From Chitinophaga filiformis (lineage in GTDB: Bacteria > Bacteroidota > Bacteroidia > Chitinophagales > Chitinophagaceae): a stretch of 64,000 bases of DNA. The translations under genes and the position numbers were made by a program. Each line of letters begins with the position of its first letter. The first letter of the stretch is position 1. The stretch is taken from contig NZ_CP095855.1 in the NCBI RefSeq assembly GCF_023100805.1, positions 620,001 to 684,000 on the forward strand. The letters run 5' to 3'. The notes beneath the pieces are model-generated. The model saw only the letters and a program-made list of their open reading frames with translations, was not told where the DNA came from and searched no databases. This document shows, in pieces, positions 50,468 through 62,500 of this stretch.

Positions 50468-52483
50468 CTAGTCTAACTGGGTTACGCGCAACACTTTAAA
50501 TTCTGTTCTTCTGTTCAACTGCCTGCCATCCGGGTTATCCTTCCCGTTCGGCATCTCATTGGGTGCTATCGGCCTTGTCTCTCCATATCCTTTAGCGATC
50601 ATACGGTCGCTGGAGATACCTCTGCTTATCAGGTAATCCACACAGGATTGCGCCCTTCGCTGAGACAGTTTCATATTATATGCATCCTGACCCTTACTAT
50701 CCGTATGCGCACTCATCTCAATGATGATATTAGGGTTATCCTGCATGATAGCGACCACTGTGTCGAGTACTATCAGTGACTGCGGACGTAAGGTTGCCTT
50801 ATCGAAGTCATAGTAAATATCCTTCAGGATAATGGGCTTTCCTATTTCATAACGTTTAAGACAGGTATTTGGATTTAATAAAGAGTCAATTTTTGTTAAA
50901 CCGTCCGTATTTGCATAAATCGCCTTGGAGAAATAGTTCTCTTTTTCTGCCATGATCTTATAGTGCTTCAGCGGTTCCACTTCAAACTGGTAGCGCCCGG
51001 TCTCATCCAGTACAACCTGCTGCAATACACGCTGTAATATGGTATCCAGCAATGTAATCTTTGCGCCTGTAAGCGGCATATTATTCTCACAATCCAGCAC
51101 TAATCCATTGATAATTTTAGAGATCTTCTTTATAGCGAACACTTCCAGACAGCATACTGACTCCCTGTCGGAACTGATGTATCCGGCAGCCAGTGGATGC
51201 TCATTATCAACAGGGGAATAATAGACATCATCTTTAGGGGAATTTAACGGAATGCCCAGGTTCCTAGGCGCTCCCCAACTGTTGAAGTCGCCCTCAACAA
51301 CGAAGAAGTCCAATCCTCCGAGTCCGACCCTTCCATCAGTGCTGAATATCAAGGCTTTCTTCTCACCGTCATAGAAGGGCGCCTGTTCCTCATCGCGGGT
51401 ATTGATATTTGTACCCATGTTCTTGGCAGGCCCGGCAACGCCTTTGTCGAGCGGGCAGTACCACAGATCGTTTTTTCCCATACCACCCGGCCTGTTGGAG
51501 GAAAACAACAGAAATTTACCATCAGCAGTCACAAATGGCTGCATCGCACTATATCCCTCTACGTTGACATTCGGGCCTAGTGGTTTGGGCTCATCCCATT
51601 TTCCGGCATTCCTGCTGCTGGTGTAAATAGCCGCCGCTTTTATTCCGTTTTTGGTTGTCCAACGTGTCAGGTACAGTGTATTTCCATCCGGGCTCACCGT
51701 AGCTACCCCCTGATCAAGCCCATTAGCGTCAGGAATATTGACCGGCACACTATTGTGAAAGTCAGCCCCCTTTCCATGGGCGATGAACAGGTTGTTGATG
51801 TATGGATTGGCTTTTTTAGATTTCTTCTCTTTTTCCAGTTCACTGCTATCTGGACGGGACGAGGTATATAACAGCATGTCTTTCCCTAATACCGCAGGTG
51901 CATAGTTTGCACCTCCTGCATTTACATCCCCTCCTAACTTACTGATCGTATAGGCAGGCAGACGATTTTCCTCAGCAATCGCAAACTCACAGCAGGCGAT
52001 CTCCAGGTTGGCACGTGTGCTGAACTCGTCTATTTTATTATACTCCTGCCTGAATTTTGTGAACTGCTCCAATGCAGTACTATACTTCCCGTTTGCACGC
52101 AGGCTTACGCCATACCAGAAACGGGCAAGCGGAAAAAGCGTGTTATTATTGAACCCGACTACCTGCTCATAATATTTTTCGGCATTACCATAGTCGTAAT
52201 AATTCCGGTAAGATTCCGCCAGGCGGTAGATCACCACTTCATAATCTTTGAGCTTGCCCGACTCCTTGCCCCGTAACTCAACAGTATAAGGCAGGACCCT
52301 GCCTGGTTTTATTTTAAAAGTACCAAGGGCTTTGTTGTAGTACTGCGCAGCAGAGTAGTAATCCTTTGCCTCGAAGTAAATATCACCGGTCCTCTTATAG
52401 TCGTATACATACTGGGCCTTTGAGGTGCTTACGATGCACAGTAATAATGCGATAGCCAGCCAATAGCGTACATGTTGTTTCAT
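50468..52483 (-). CDS. OmpA family / PorE-like protein with TPR and PD40 repeats
   Basis: A 671-residue exported protein: signal peptide (ending KAQ), TPR-like helices about 25-160, WD40/PD40 beta-propeller strands about 180-460 (TVSPDGNTLYLTR, LLFSSNRPGGMGKNDLW), a carboxypeptidase-regulatory-like fold about 470-550, and a C-terminal OmpA peptidoglycan-binding domain about 570-671 (YYDFDKATLRPQS, HTDSKGQDAYNMKLSQRRA). This layout matches PorE and other T9SS-linked OmpA proteins. The start at 52483 gives the signal peptide; a longer frame overlaps the gene upstream. Last gene of the adhesin locus. Confidence 0.88.
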   Translation of the reverse strand: MKQHVRYWLAIALLLCIVSTSKAQYVYDYKRTGDIYFEAKDYYSAAQYYNKALGTFKIKPGRVLPYTVELRGKESGKLKDYEVVIYRLAESYRNYYDYGNAEKYYEQVVGFNNNTLFPLARFWYGVSLRANGKYSTALEQFTKFRQEYNKIDEFSTRANLEIACCEFAIAEENRLPAYTISKLGGDVNAGGANYAPAVLGKDMLLYTSSRPDSSELEKEKKSKKANPYINNLFIAHGKGADFHNSVPVNIPDANGLDQGVATVSPDGNTLYLTRWTTKNGIKAAAIYTSSRNAGKWDEPKPLGPNVNVEGYSAMQPFVTADGKFLLFSSNRPGGMGKNDLWYCPLDKGVAGPAKNMGTNINTRDEEQAPFYDGEKKALIFSTDGRVGLGGLDFFVVEGDFNSWGAPRNLGIPLNSPKDDVYYSPVDNEHPLAAGYISSDRESVCCLEVFAIKKISKIINGLVLDCENNMPLTGAKITLLDTILQRVLQQVVLDETGRYQFEVEPLKHYKIMAEKENYFSKAIYANTDGLTKIDSLLNPNTCLKRYEIGKPIILKDIYYDFDKATLRPQSLIVLDTVVAIMQDNPNIIIEMSAHTDSKGQDAYNMKLSQRRAQSCVDYLISRGISSDRMIAKGYGETRPIAPNEMPNGKDNPDGRQLNRRTEFKVLRVTQLD

Positions 52484-52500
52484 CCGTGTATGTTTTGTTT

Positions 52501-53505
52501 TTACAGGCGCGGGCAAAAGAAATTCTCTTCGGAGTAAACTCTCTTCTTCCGGCTTATGAAGGATAAGGATAGTTCAAAACTGTTACTACCATTGACCAAT
52601 CGCCTGAGATTGGAAGTGTTCACATCATAACTAAGCCCGAGTACAAAGCTTTTGAAGTGAAAACCGGCAAATGGGATGGCGGAATCGTTGATGCGGTAAT
52701 TGGCTCCCAGCAGGAAGTCAAATTCTTCATTCAGATACGCCTGTCCATACACGCCCACTACCGTTTCATGTGCATTTCCCTGGCGCATGTACAGGCCGTG
52801 AGGTGTAATACTGAAGATATCATTCAATTTAACACGTGTACCGCCATGTGTCATGTATCTTACCGGCAGGCGCCTGTCTTCACCCGTCAGAAACGGATCC
52901 GTTGGCCGTGTAAGATGGCCGGCGGAAAAACCGGCGAAGGGATTGAACTGATGATTGGGATTGCTATCGAAGAACATGACACCTGCAGCTGCATCAAATA
53001 CATTGGAAGAAGTGGTGCTGATATTCTCGCCACTGGGCTTTGACGGATCGAAACCCATTACCGGATCGTATTGACTGCCCAGCTGCCATTTGGCCGGATC
53101 TATTTTGCGGTTGATCATCCCTGCCTGGATACCGAATACCAGCTGGCTGGTACCTGTTTCTCCGAAGCGTACGCCACGGTAAGAAAAACTGGCCATTGCA
53201 TTGAGGTAATTATAGCCCGCATCTCCAGCCGACATGTTGATTATATTGGCACCAACACCGATATTATTCGGTCCTGCTGCATCAAAAGATACACCTGTAG
53301 TAGAAAACGGTTTACCAATGTTAACCCATTGGTTCCGATAGTTGGCGCTGACACGATAGTCGCCATCTACGATTCCTGTCAATGCAGGGTTCAACCACAT
53401 AGGATAAGCGTAGTACTGTGAAAAGTGAGGGTCTACCTGTGCTTTTGCCCATGCAGGCAGCAAAGTGACCAATACTGTCCAGACAACAAAGAGTATGTTC
53501 TTCAT
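52501..53505 (-). CDS. PorP/SprF family T9SS outer-membrane protein
   Basis: A 334-residue barrel with a signal peptide of about 22 residues and the family opening QVDPHFSQYYAYPMWLNPALTG. Members such as SprF are needed for secretion or surface attachment of a neighbouring large adhesin with a type B C-terminal domain, and this one directly follows such an adhesin. The start at 53505 fits the signal; a frame from 53550 adds fifteen basic residues. The gap to the OmpA-like gene is 17 bp. Confidence 0.92.
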   Translation of the reverse strand: MKNILFVVWTVLVTLLPAWAKAQVDPHFSQYYAYPMWLNPALTGIVDGDYRVSANYRNQWVNIGKPFSTTGVSFDAAGPNNIGVGANIINMSAGDAGYNYLNAMASFSYRGVRFGETGTSQLVFGIQAGMINRKIDPAKWQLGSQYDPVMGFDPSKPSGENISTTSSNVFDAAAGVMFFDSNPNHQFNPFAGFSAGHLTRPTDPFLTGEDRRLPVRYMTHGGTRVKLNDIFSITPHGLYMRQGNAHETVVGVYGQAYLNEEFDFLLGANYRINDSAIPFAGFHFKSFVLGLSYDVNTSNLRRLVNGSNSFELSLSFISRKKRVYSEENFFCPRL

Positions 53506-53581
53506 AAGAAGATTTTTAACTTTTTTGTAATGGCCGGGATGAGGTCTCATCCCGGCCCTGTGTATACATTTTCTAACCCGA

Positions 53582-56500
53582 TTAGCGGACGATGGTAACG
53601 GTTCCTTTCTTATTCACTACGGAACCATCCTGAAGAGTAGCGCGGAGCACATAGATGTAGACACCCACAGGCTGCTGACGCCCACCCATAGTACCATCCC
53701 ATCCGTTGCGCTGATCTTTGGTCTCGAATATCTGCTGACCAAACTGGTTGTAGTATCTCATTACTATGTTAACAATGGTGTTTCCATATACATAATGCAC
53801 ATCATTGAATCCGTCTCCGTTTGGCGTGAATACGTTTGGTACAAAGATGTTGTTACCCTGAGGGTTCTCTGTTGTACCCGTCACCGCCGTGGAAAGTGCA
53901 CTTGTTTCACAATCTGCGATACCCACCGCTCTTACACGTATGGTTACCGTCTGCGCAGGCGATAAGCCGGAAATAATATGTGAGAGTCCTTCCGGGCCGG
54001 AACTTGGAACGACATATGTAACGCCGTTATCCAATGTTACCTGGTAGGCAGTTGCCCCCGGCACTGCAGTCCACTCAAAGGTTACCTGTGTCGGTGTTGT
54101 CTGACTCACTGTTACAACCGGCGAAGCCAGTGGCGCAAGTATATTCACCTGTACTGCCGTCCTGGAAGTACTGCTGCAACCACCCGGGCTTACCGCTTCT
54201 ACGTAGTAGGTGGTGTTCTGGTTGAGGGCAGGGGTGATGAATGTAGCTCCTGTAGCTATAGGAGCGCCTCCTGTAGCAGCCGTATACCAGCGGAAGCCTG
54301 CATTTGCGGTTGCTGATGTAGCTGTGAGCGTTGCCATACCACCAGGGCAGAGGTCCGCATTGCCACCCACGGCCGCATTGCTGGCTGAAGCACCCAGTAT
54401 GATGTTTACAGGGGTGCGGTCTATGCTTGCACAACCGGAAGTATTCAGCGCCTCTACATAGTAAGTAATATTCGCCGTGATGGCAGGAGTCATAATAGAA
54501 TTACCCGTTGCTACCGGCGTACCACCTGTTGGGCTATCATACCAGCGGTAGGTCAATGCTGCATTCGCCTGCTGTACACTCAGGGTTGCAATCTCGCCAG
54601 GGCATACCGTTACTGTTGCATCGGTAACTACCGGGGATGTTGGTGTAGTATTGACCGTAACCGGAACAATAGTACGGCTCTGGCTTATACAACCGCCGGT
54701 TGCAGCCTCTACATAGTAAGTTGTATTTACATTCAGTTGCGCTGTGGTAAAGGCCGCACCTGTGAAGACAGGAGTACCGCCGGTTGCAGCTGTATACCAT
54801 TTGTAACTGATACCTGGCAGCGGATCTTTCACATTAAGTACCGCAGCATTACCTGCACAAATGGTTGCTCCGTCTGCCAGCGGTGCATCAATGGTATTTA
54901 CGACTGTTGCGGTTACACCCTTCCTTGCCTGGCTGCTACATCCTGAACCATTCAGCGCTTCCACATAGAAAGTAGTATTCTTGTTTAATGCCGCCGTTGT
55001 ATATTCGGGTCCGGAAGCGAGCAGTATTCCATTCGCAGGAGCATTGTACCAGCGATAGGTTAGTGCTGCATCCGGATTCAGGACATTGAATGTTGCAGTA
55101 CCACCTACACAGGTAATCATATTGGCCGCTACAACATCCGGTGTCGGCGCTGCTGCATCTACTGTTATACTTGCTGCAGCACGGCTTGCGCTTACACAGG
55201 TAGATCCTGAGGCCGCCTGTACGTAGTAGCTGACATTTGCATTTACGGCTGTTACCATAAAGTTGCTGCCGGTAAAGACAAGTGTACCACCTGTAACTGC
55301 ATCAAACCACTGATAAGACACTCCAGCCTGTGGATGCTGTACAGACAATGTTACATCCTGGCCTGCACATACCCTCACACTCGCGGCAGTCAGTACAGGT
55401 ACATCCGGAGACACACCAACTGTTACTGTAACCGCCACTCTTGAACTGGTGCCTGTACACTGGCTGTTAGTACTTACAGCTTCAACATAATATACCGTAC
55501 TGTTATTCAGCGCCGGGGTGACAAACGCAGGACCGCTAAAGACCTTAGTGCCACCAGTAGCGGCTGTATACCAGTTATAGGTCACACCATTTGTATTGGA
55601 GATTACGCGCAGGGTAGCGGTACCACCAGTACAGGTGCTCACATTGTCAGATTCAAGCACGGGAACCGGAGGAGCCGTAGATACACTCACTGCCACCCGC
55701 GCTCTTGCAGGGCTGCTGCAATTACCATTACCTGCTTCCACATAATAATTGGTAGCGCTATTGATAGCAGGTGTTGTAAAGCTGCTGCCTGAATCTACCG
55801 GTGTACCACCCGTTGCCGTAGTATACCAGCGATAAGCGAACGATGCGTTCGGATTTTGTACAGAGAGCGTTACGGTTGATCCGGGGCATACGGCAACTGC
55901 AGGTGCAGTTACCACAGGCGTTGCCGGAGCAGGCAATACCCTGATAGCAACTGGCACACGGTCGCCTGCATTGACACAGCCATTATTATTTACGGCTTGT
56001 ACATAGAAAGTAACATTACCTGTAATTCCGGTCACTACAAATACAGGCCCGGTAGATACCAGTGTACCGCCGGTTGGCGCTGTATAGAACTGGTAGCTTA
56101 CATTATTCTGCGGATTCTGTATAAACAGCACGGCATTCTGACCGGCACATATTTCCACATCATCGCTTACCAGTACCGGAACAGCAGGTCTTGCAGCTAC
56201 AGTAGCAGTAGCTGCTACTCTTGCACTGGCCTGGCTACATGCAGAGCTATTGCTGCTTGCTTCTACATAGTAAACTGTGGTAGCAGAGAGTAGCGGCGTA
56301 GTAAACGTTGCACCTGTATCTACAGGTGTACCGCCGGTCAAAGCCGTATACCATTTGTAGGTAATACCTGCTGTAGCCGACGTTACTTTAAAGGTGGCTA
56401 CACTACCGGCGCAGATGTTTACGTTCTGCGCTTCCAGTACAGGAGCAGGAGCACTGCCACCTACCGTTACAGTTGCCTTCACCCTTGATGACAAGGTACA

Positions 56501-59500
56501 GGCGCCATTGCCCGTCTCTACGTAGAACGCCGTATCTGTACTCAGCGCATTGGTAACATATGTGGTGCCTGTAAACAACAGCGTACCTCCGGTCGGTGCA
56601 CTATACCAGCGGGTCTGTATGTTCGAACCGGTTACATTGGCCGTCAACGTAGCCTGCTGGCCAGCACAGATTGCAGCGCTATTGACTGTTGGCGCTACCA
56701 GGCCCGGCACCACGCTTACCGTTACAGACACTCTGTTTGGATTAGCGCAATCATTGCTGGTACGCACGCTTTGTACATAATATGTTTTTGTAGCTGTCAG
56801 CGCCGGCGTAATGAAGGAGGCTCCTTCGAACACTTTTTGTCCGCCGACAGGCGCATCGTACCATTCCAGTTTAGCCACCGGACTGGCTGTTGCAGTCAGC
56901 GTAGCTGTATTACCGCTACAGATAGTGATGTTACGCGCAGCTACCACCGGAGCTGACACTTGTCTTGTTGCATAATAGATATGCAGTTTCACCAAAGCTG
57001 CTACAACACCACCTCTCAGACGAACCTGCACACGGTCATAAGCCGCGCCCGGAGCAAAGGCTACGGTGAATTTGTCGCTACCGCTCACCAGGCGGATGCT
57101 CACGTTAGCACTGTTCAGTAACAGCGCATCGTTATTTGCTGTTGCTCCATTGAAGCTGGAGACTTCCAGTGAACTCAGTAAACTTGCATCTACCAACTGG
57201 GCGGGCAGTTCCATCACGATCCGCACACTATCGCCGGCAGCTGCCACTCCCGGGAAGATGAGACTTTGCTGTACACTACCACCACCGGCGGCCAATGGCA
57301 CAGAAAGAATAGAATAGTTATTGACATCTGCATCTGTTGTATTCTGTGCATCTACTACCGAGCAAAGCGCACAAATAGCTGTAGTGCTGTTTGATTGTGC
57401 ATTTGCAAAATCACAGGTAGTATTTGGCACTACAGTTACCGTTAACGGTACGGCAGTACGTGCACCCGGACAAGCGCCGGCAACAGCTTCAACATAGTAA
57501 GTGATGCCGCTGGTCAGGGCCGGCGTTGTAAATATGGGCCCGGTAAATACGGGGCTACCACCTGTTGCCACGGTATACCAGTTATATACCGCACCAGGGG
57601 TTGCAGAACTTGCAGTCAGTATTGCCGACTGGCCAGAGACCACTTCACCGTTCACGGGTACTGTTGTAACAGTTGGAGTGGCAGGTACCGGGTTGACGGT
57701 AACAGCCACCGTTGTTCTTGCTGCACTTGTGCAAGCCCCTGCAGCCGCTTCTACATAATAAGTGGCAGAAGCTGTCAGCACAGGCGTCTGGAAGGAAGCG
57801 CCTTCAAATACCGGAGTGCCACCGGCCGCCGTTGTATACCAGCGGAACACTGCACCTGGGGTAGCAGAAGTAGCCGCCAGCTGCGCACTGCTGTTTGCAC
57901 AGATAGTCACATTTCCGGAGCTCACTGCCGGAGCACCCGGCCTGCCAACGATAGTGGCCGTCACCATTTTACGGTTTGTATTGATACAGCCTGTAGTATT
58001 GGAGGCCTCGATATAATAAGCCGTAGTGGCAGTCAGATTAGGCGTTCTATAAGAAGTACCGGTGAACAGCAATGTACCACCTGCAGGAGCAGTGTACCAG
58101 CGATAGATCACACCGGCTACAGGTTTCACATTAAAGGTTGCTGTGCTGCCGCTGCAGATAGACAACGCGGTTGTATCCAGCACAGGTATCGCCGGTACAG
58201 GATCCACTATTGCCGTTACGGCAACACGCTGCGGGTTAGGACAGTTGAGACTTGCTTTCACAGCCTCTACATAGTAAGTAGTATTCGCTGTCAATGCCGG
58301 CGTCTGATAACTTGTACCTGTGGAAACAGCGGCGCCGCCTGTTGCTGTAGTATACCAGCGGAAAGATACATTCGCCGGACCACTTGCAGTCAGTGTAGCA
58401 TGATGACCGGTACATACTGTATCACCTTTCACCACTGGCAGTCCTACCACACGGCTTGCGAAATGTACGTTCACAGCACTCAGTGCGGAAGCCGCACCTG
58501 ATCTGAGACGTATCACAAGCCTGTCAAACAATGCTTTCGGCTTAAAGCCTGCCAGCGCCTGCTTGTTACCGCCCAGTAGAGTCAGTTTTATAATTGGATT
58601 ATTCAGCGCAATGAAGTCATTATTGGAAACGGCACCATTGTAAGACCCAATCTCGATAGCAGACAACAGGCCAACATCCGCCAATGTATTATCGAAGGAA
58701 AGTGATACGACCGCACTGTCACCGGGCTCGCTGATCTGCGGGAAGATCAGCGACTGCTGCACATATCCGTTCAACAGTCCAAGTACTACATGCAGGGTAG
58801 ATTTTGAGAGTGTACTGTTATCAACCGCCAGGCCCGGGTTTTCAACATAACAACCAACACAGATGCCGTTGGCAGCGTTCTCCTGGCTGGTAGCGGCATC
58901 GCAGGGGATGTCGTTACTGCCTGGCACAACTGTGGCTGTTACTGACACCCTCGGTCCACTCTTACAACCACCCGCATTTACTGCCTCTACAGAGAAGGTG
59001 CTGGTAGCCGTCAGCGGACCGGTATTGAACACGGCACCGGTATAGATAGAATCCCCGGACATGTTATACCACTTATAGATCACGTTTGTGCCCGTAGCAT
59101 TAGCAGTGAAGATGGCTCCCTGGCCACTGATCACAGATGTTGCCGGAGGGGTCACCGTGAGGTTAGCCGGACCAGCGCTTACAGTTACAGGCACTCTTGT
59201 CCTGGTTGCACTCTTACAACCATTATTATCGGCTTCCACATAAAAAGCAGTATCTGCATTCAGGACATTGGTTGTATAGTTTGCCGTGGATGCCAGCAAG
59301 GTGCCCCCTGTAGCGGCAGAATACCAGCGGAATGTAGCTCCCGCCGGCGCTGTTGCCAGCAGTGCTGCCGGGTTACCGGCACAGATACTTCTTCCCGCAG
59401 CAGTAGGCGCAGCAGGCGTTGTACCGACATTTACCCTTACCGGTATCCTGACAGGGTTAGCACAACCAAATCGGCTGGCTTCTACATAATAAGTAGCGGA

Positions 59501-62500
59501 AGCTGTCAGGGCAGGAGTTACATAAGTACCATTCCCTGGCAAAGGCGTACCTCCAACGGCGGCGGTATACCAGGCCAGATCAGCGCCATTGGGAGATGTC
59601 GCAACTAATGTGGCAACGCTCCCACTGCACACATTTACCGTCGGCGTAGCTACCTGCGGCCTGGATGTTACCACAGCAGCAAAGTATACCTTCACACGGG
59701 TCAGTGCCGCTATTACACCATTGATGCTTACCAATACGCCATTGAAGGCTTTGGCAACCGGCAATGTTACGCGGAATTTATTACCTGTGTTGAGCAGGGT
59801 CAAATGCACTATTGAATTATTCAGGAATATAGCGTCGCCATTAGGCGTATTTCCATTATAAGTTTCCAGCCTCACACCTCCCAGCAACGCCGCATCTGCC
59901 AACTGGCCCGGAATTTCCAGGTCGAGTGTAACACTGTCGCCCGCAGGATAGGTATTGTTAAACCTTAACAGCTGGCCTACATAGCCTACCGCACTCAGGG
60001 TAGAAGTGATCGTCGATGCGGAATTTGCATTCTGGTCTACCGCCAGCGCCGGGTCAGCTACTGAACATAACAGACAGATGCCTGCAATAACAGGGCTTAC
60101 CTGTTGTGTAGCATAACTACATGGCGTCGGCTCGTCAGGCATATTAATATCTACACGCACCGCAGTACGGGTAGGACTGGTGCAGTTATTCACCGGATCT
60201 CTTACTTCTACATAATAAACTGCGGCAGCAGACAATGCCGGCGTTGTGTAGCTGGTGGAATTGGCCTTAAGCAGGGTGCCGCCAGCCGGTGCATTGTACC
60301 AGTTATATTGATATGCAGGATTGGGACCATTGACTGTGAAAGTAACTGTCTGACCTGCATCGATCGTGCTCACAGATGGTGTTACCAATGGCTGTGGTAA
60401 GCCAACGATCACGTATACGGCCTTCCTTGCCGGATTCACACAACCTGAAGATGAAAGCGCTTCTACATAATAGATAGCATTGGTCACATCACTTACCTGG
60501 TATGTGGCACCTGAAGCCAGCACCGTGCCTCCGACAGGCTGATTATACCAACGGAAGGAAGTACCAGGTCCTGTAGCCCGCAATGTGGCTGTACCACCCT
60601 GACAGATGTAAACGGTGTCTTTTTCCACTGTAGGCGTACCTGCAAAGATCTGCGCGGAATAGACTTTCAATGTAGTAAGTGCTGTAGCCAGACCACTCAA
60701 TTTAACATTAACCCTGTCGAACGCAGCACCGGGGGCGAAAGTGTAAATAAGGTCCCTGTTGCCATTCAACAACCGCAGATTCAACAGGCCGGGGCTCAGG
60801 GTTACGCCATCGTTATTGACAGTGGCATTGTTAGAAGAAGAGATCTGGATACCGCTCAATAATCCCAGATCTGCTAACGCCGTAACAAAGCCCAGCTTAA
60901 TACGTACGCTGTCGCCTTTTACACCTGCAGCAGGGAAGATGAGCGATTGCTGTATGCTTGCGCCTACCCCCAGCACCGTATGCATAACAGATGCAGTTTG
61001 GGTACTGTTATCAACCGCTGAATCCTGTTTTTCTACAAAACAACCTATACAGATGCCGCTTGCTGCGGTTTGCTGACCGGTTGCACCACCACAGTCGATA
61101 TCACCAGGGGTAGCCGGCCCACCATCACCATTAAGCGTAACAGCCACCGGCGTGCGCAGGCTTTTGCAGCTGGCATTTCCCTTCAATACAGCTTCTGCAT
61201 AATAGGTCGCATTGGCCGTTACGGGAGGTGTGGTGAACTGTGTTCCAACAAACACGGGAGTACCACCGGCTGGCACATTGTACCAGTTATAAATGTACTC
61301 CGGATCAGGGGCAACAACATTAAATGTAGGCGTAGTACCTTCCGCTACAGCGGCAGAAGATGGCGTCACCACCACTCCTGGCAGACCTGTTTTCACCTGT
61401 ACCGGCATACGTCTTTCACTGCCACAGCTATCAGCACCGGCAGCTTCTACGAAATAGGTGGTATCTTTTGTAATGGCAGGCGTGGTAAATGACGCACCAT
61501 AACCAACCGGAGCCCCACCAGTATAAGAAGTGTACCAACGCAGGGTATAACCGGCTGGTCCGGTAGCGCTTAGTACCACAGGGCTTCCGCTGCAGGTAAA
61601 TACGTTTCCCGCAGCCACCTGCGCAACAGGGGTAACCACCTGAGCATAATACAGGTTCAGTTCAGTAATAGCCCCTACCAAAGCGCTCAGACGGATTTCT
61701 ACCCTGTCGAAATTTTTATTTGCAACGAAAGTGTAAGCGCTTTGTTGTACTCCATTCAACAGACGTACTGTCAGCAGATCACTTTGCAAGGCACCCATTT
61801 CAGCGTTTGCCGGTCTTGTTCCATTCCCCAGCCCCACGCTGATACCTCCCAGCACCGCCAGGTCAAGTAAGCCTGTAGAGGTGCCAAGGCCCAAACGTAC
61901 CGTATCTCCGGCTTTACCAGCAACAGGGAATACCAGGTCCTGATAAACATTTCCCAGTGCCCCTAAGGTCAGACGTATCTTAGATGCCGTTGCGGGATCA
62001 TTATCTACCGCCAGCCCTGGATTATCTACTGTACATAACAAACAAACGCCTCCTGTGCCATTGCTCTGTGTCTGCGAACCGCTGCAACTTAACTGACCAT
62101 TACCACTGGCATTATTCACATTTACATCTACAGCTGTTCTCCTGATGCTGATCAGACCATCGGCAGGAGAAATGGCTTCGACATAATAGGTTTTATGCTG
62201 AAACAACGGCGGTGTTTTAAAACTGCTGCCTGTATATATTGGCGAACTTCCCTCCGGCGTTTCATACCAGTTGAAGATAGCACCGGGTATACCGGGTAAT
62301 GTAGCATTGAGTGTAGCGGTTTGTCCTGTGTTGACAGCGGCAGGACTTGGTGCAACCGTCACCGGCGTCATTGCTATGGCCTCATAGATATACAATGAAT
62401 TATTTGCGCCAAGCAGGCTACCGATATCTATCTGTGCGCCATCAAAGGTGTGTGATACAGGTATGGCTACCCGGAACCTTTTGATACCATTTATTCCCTG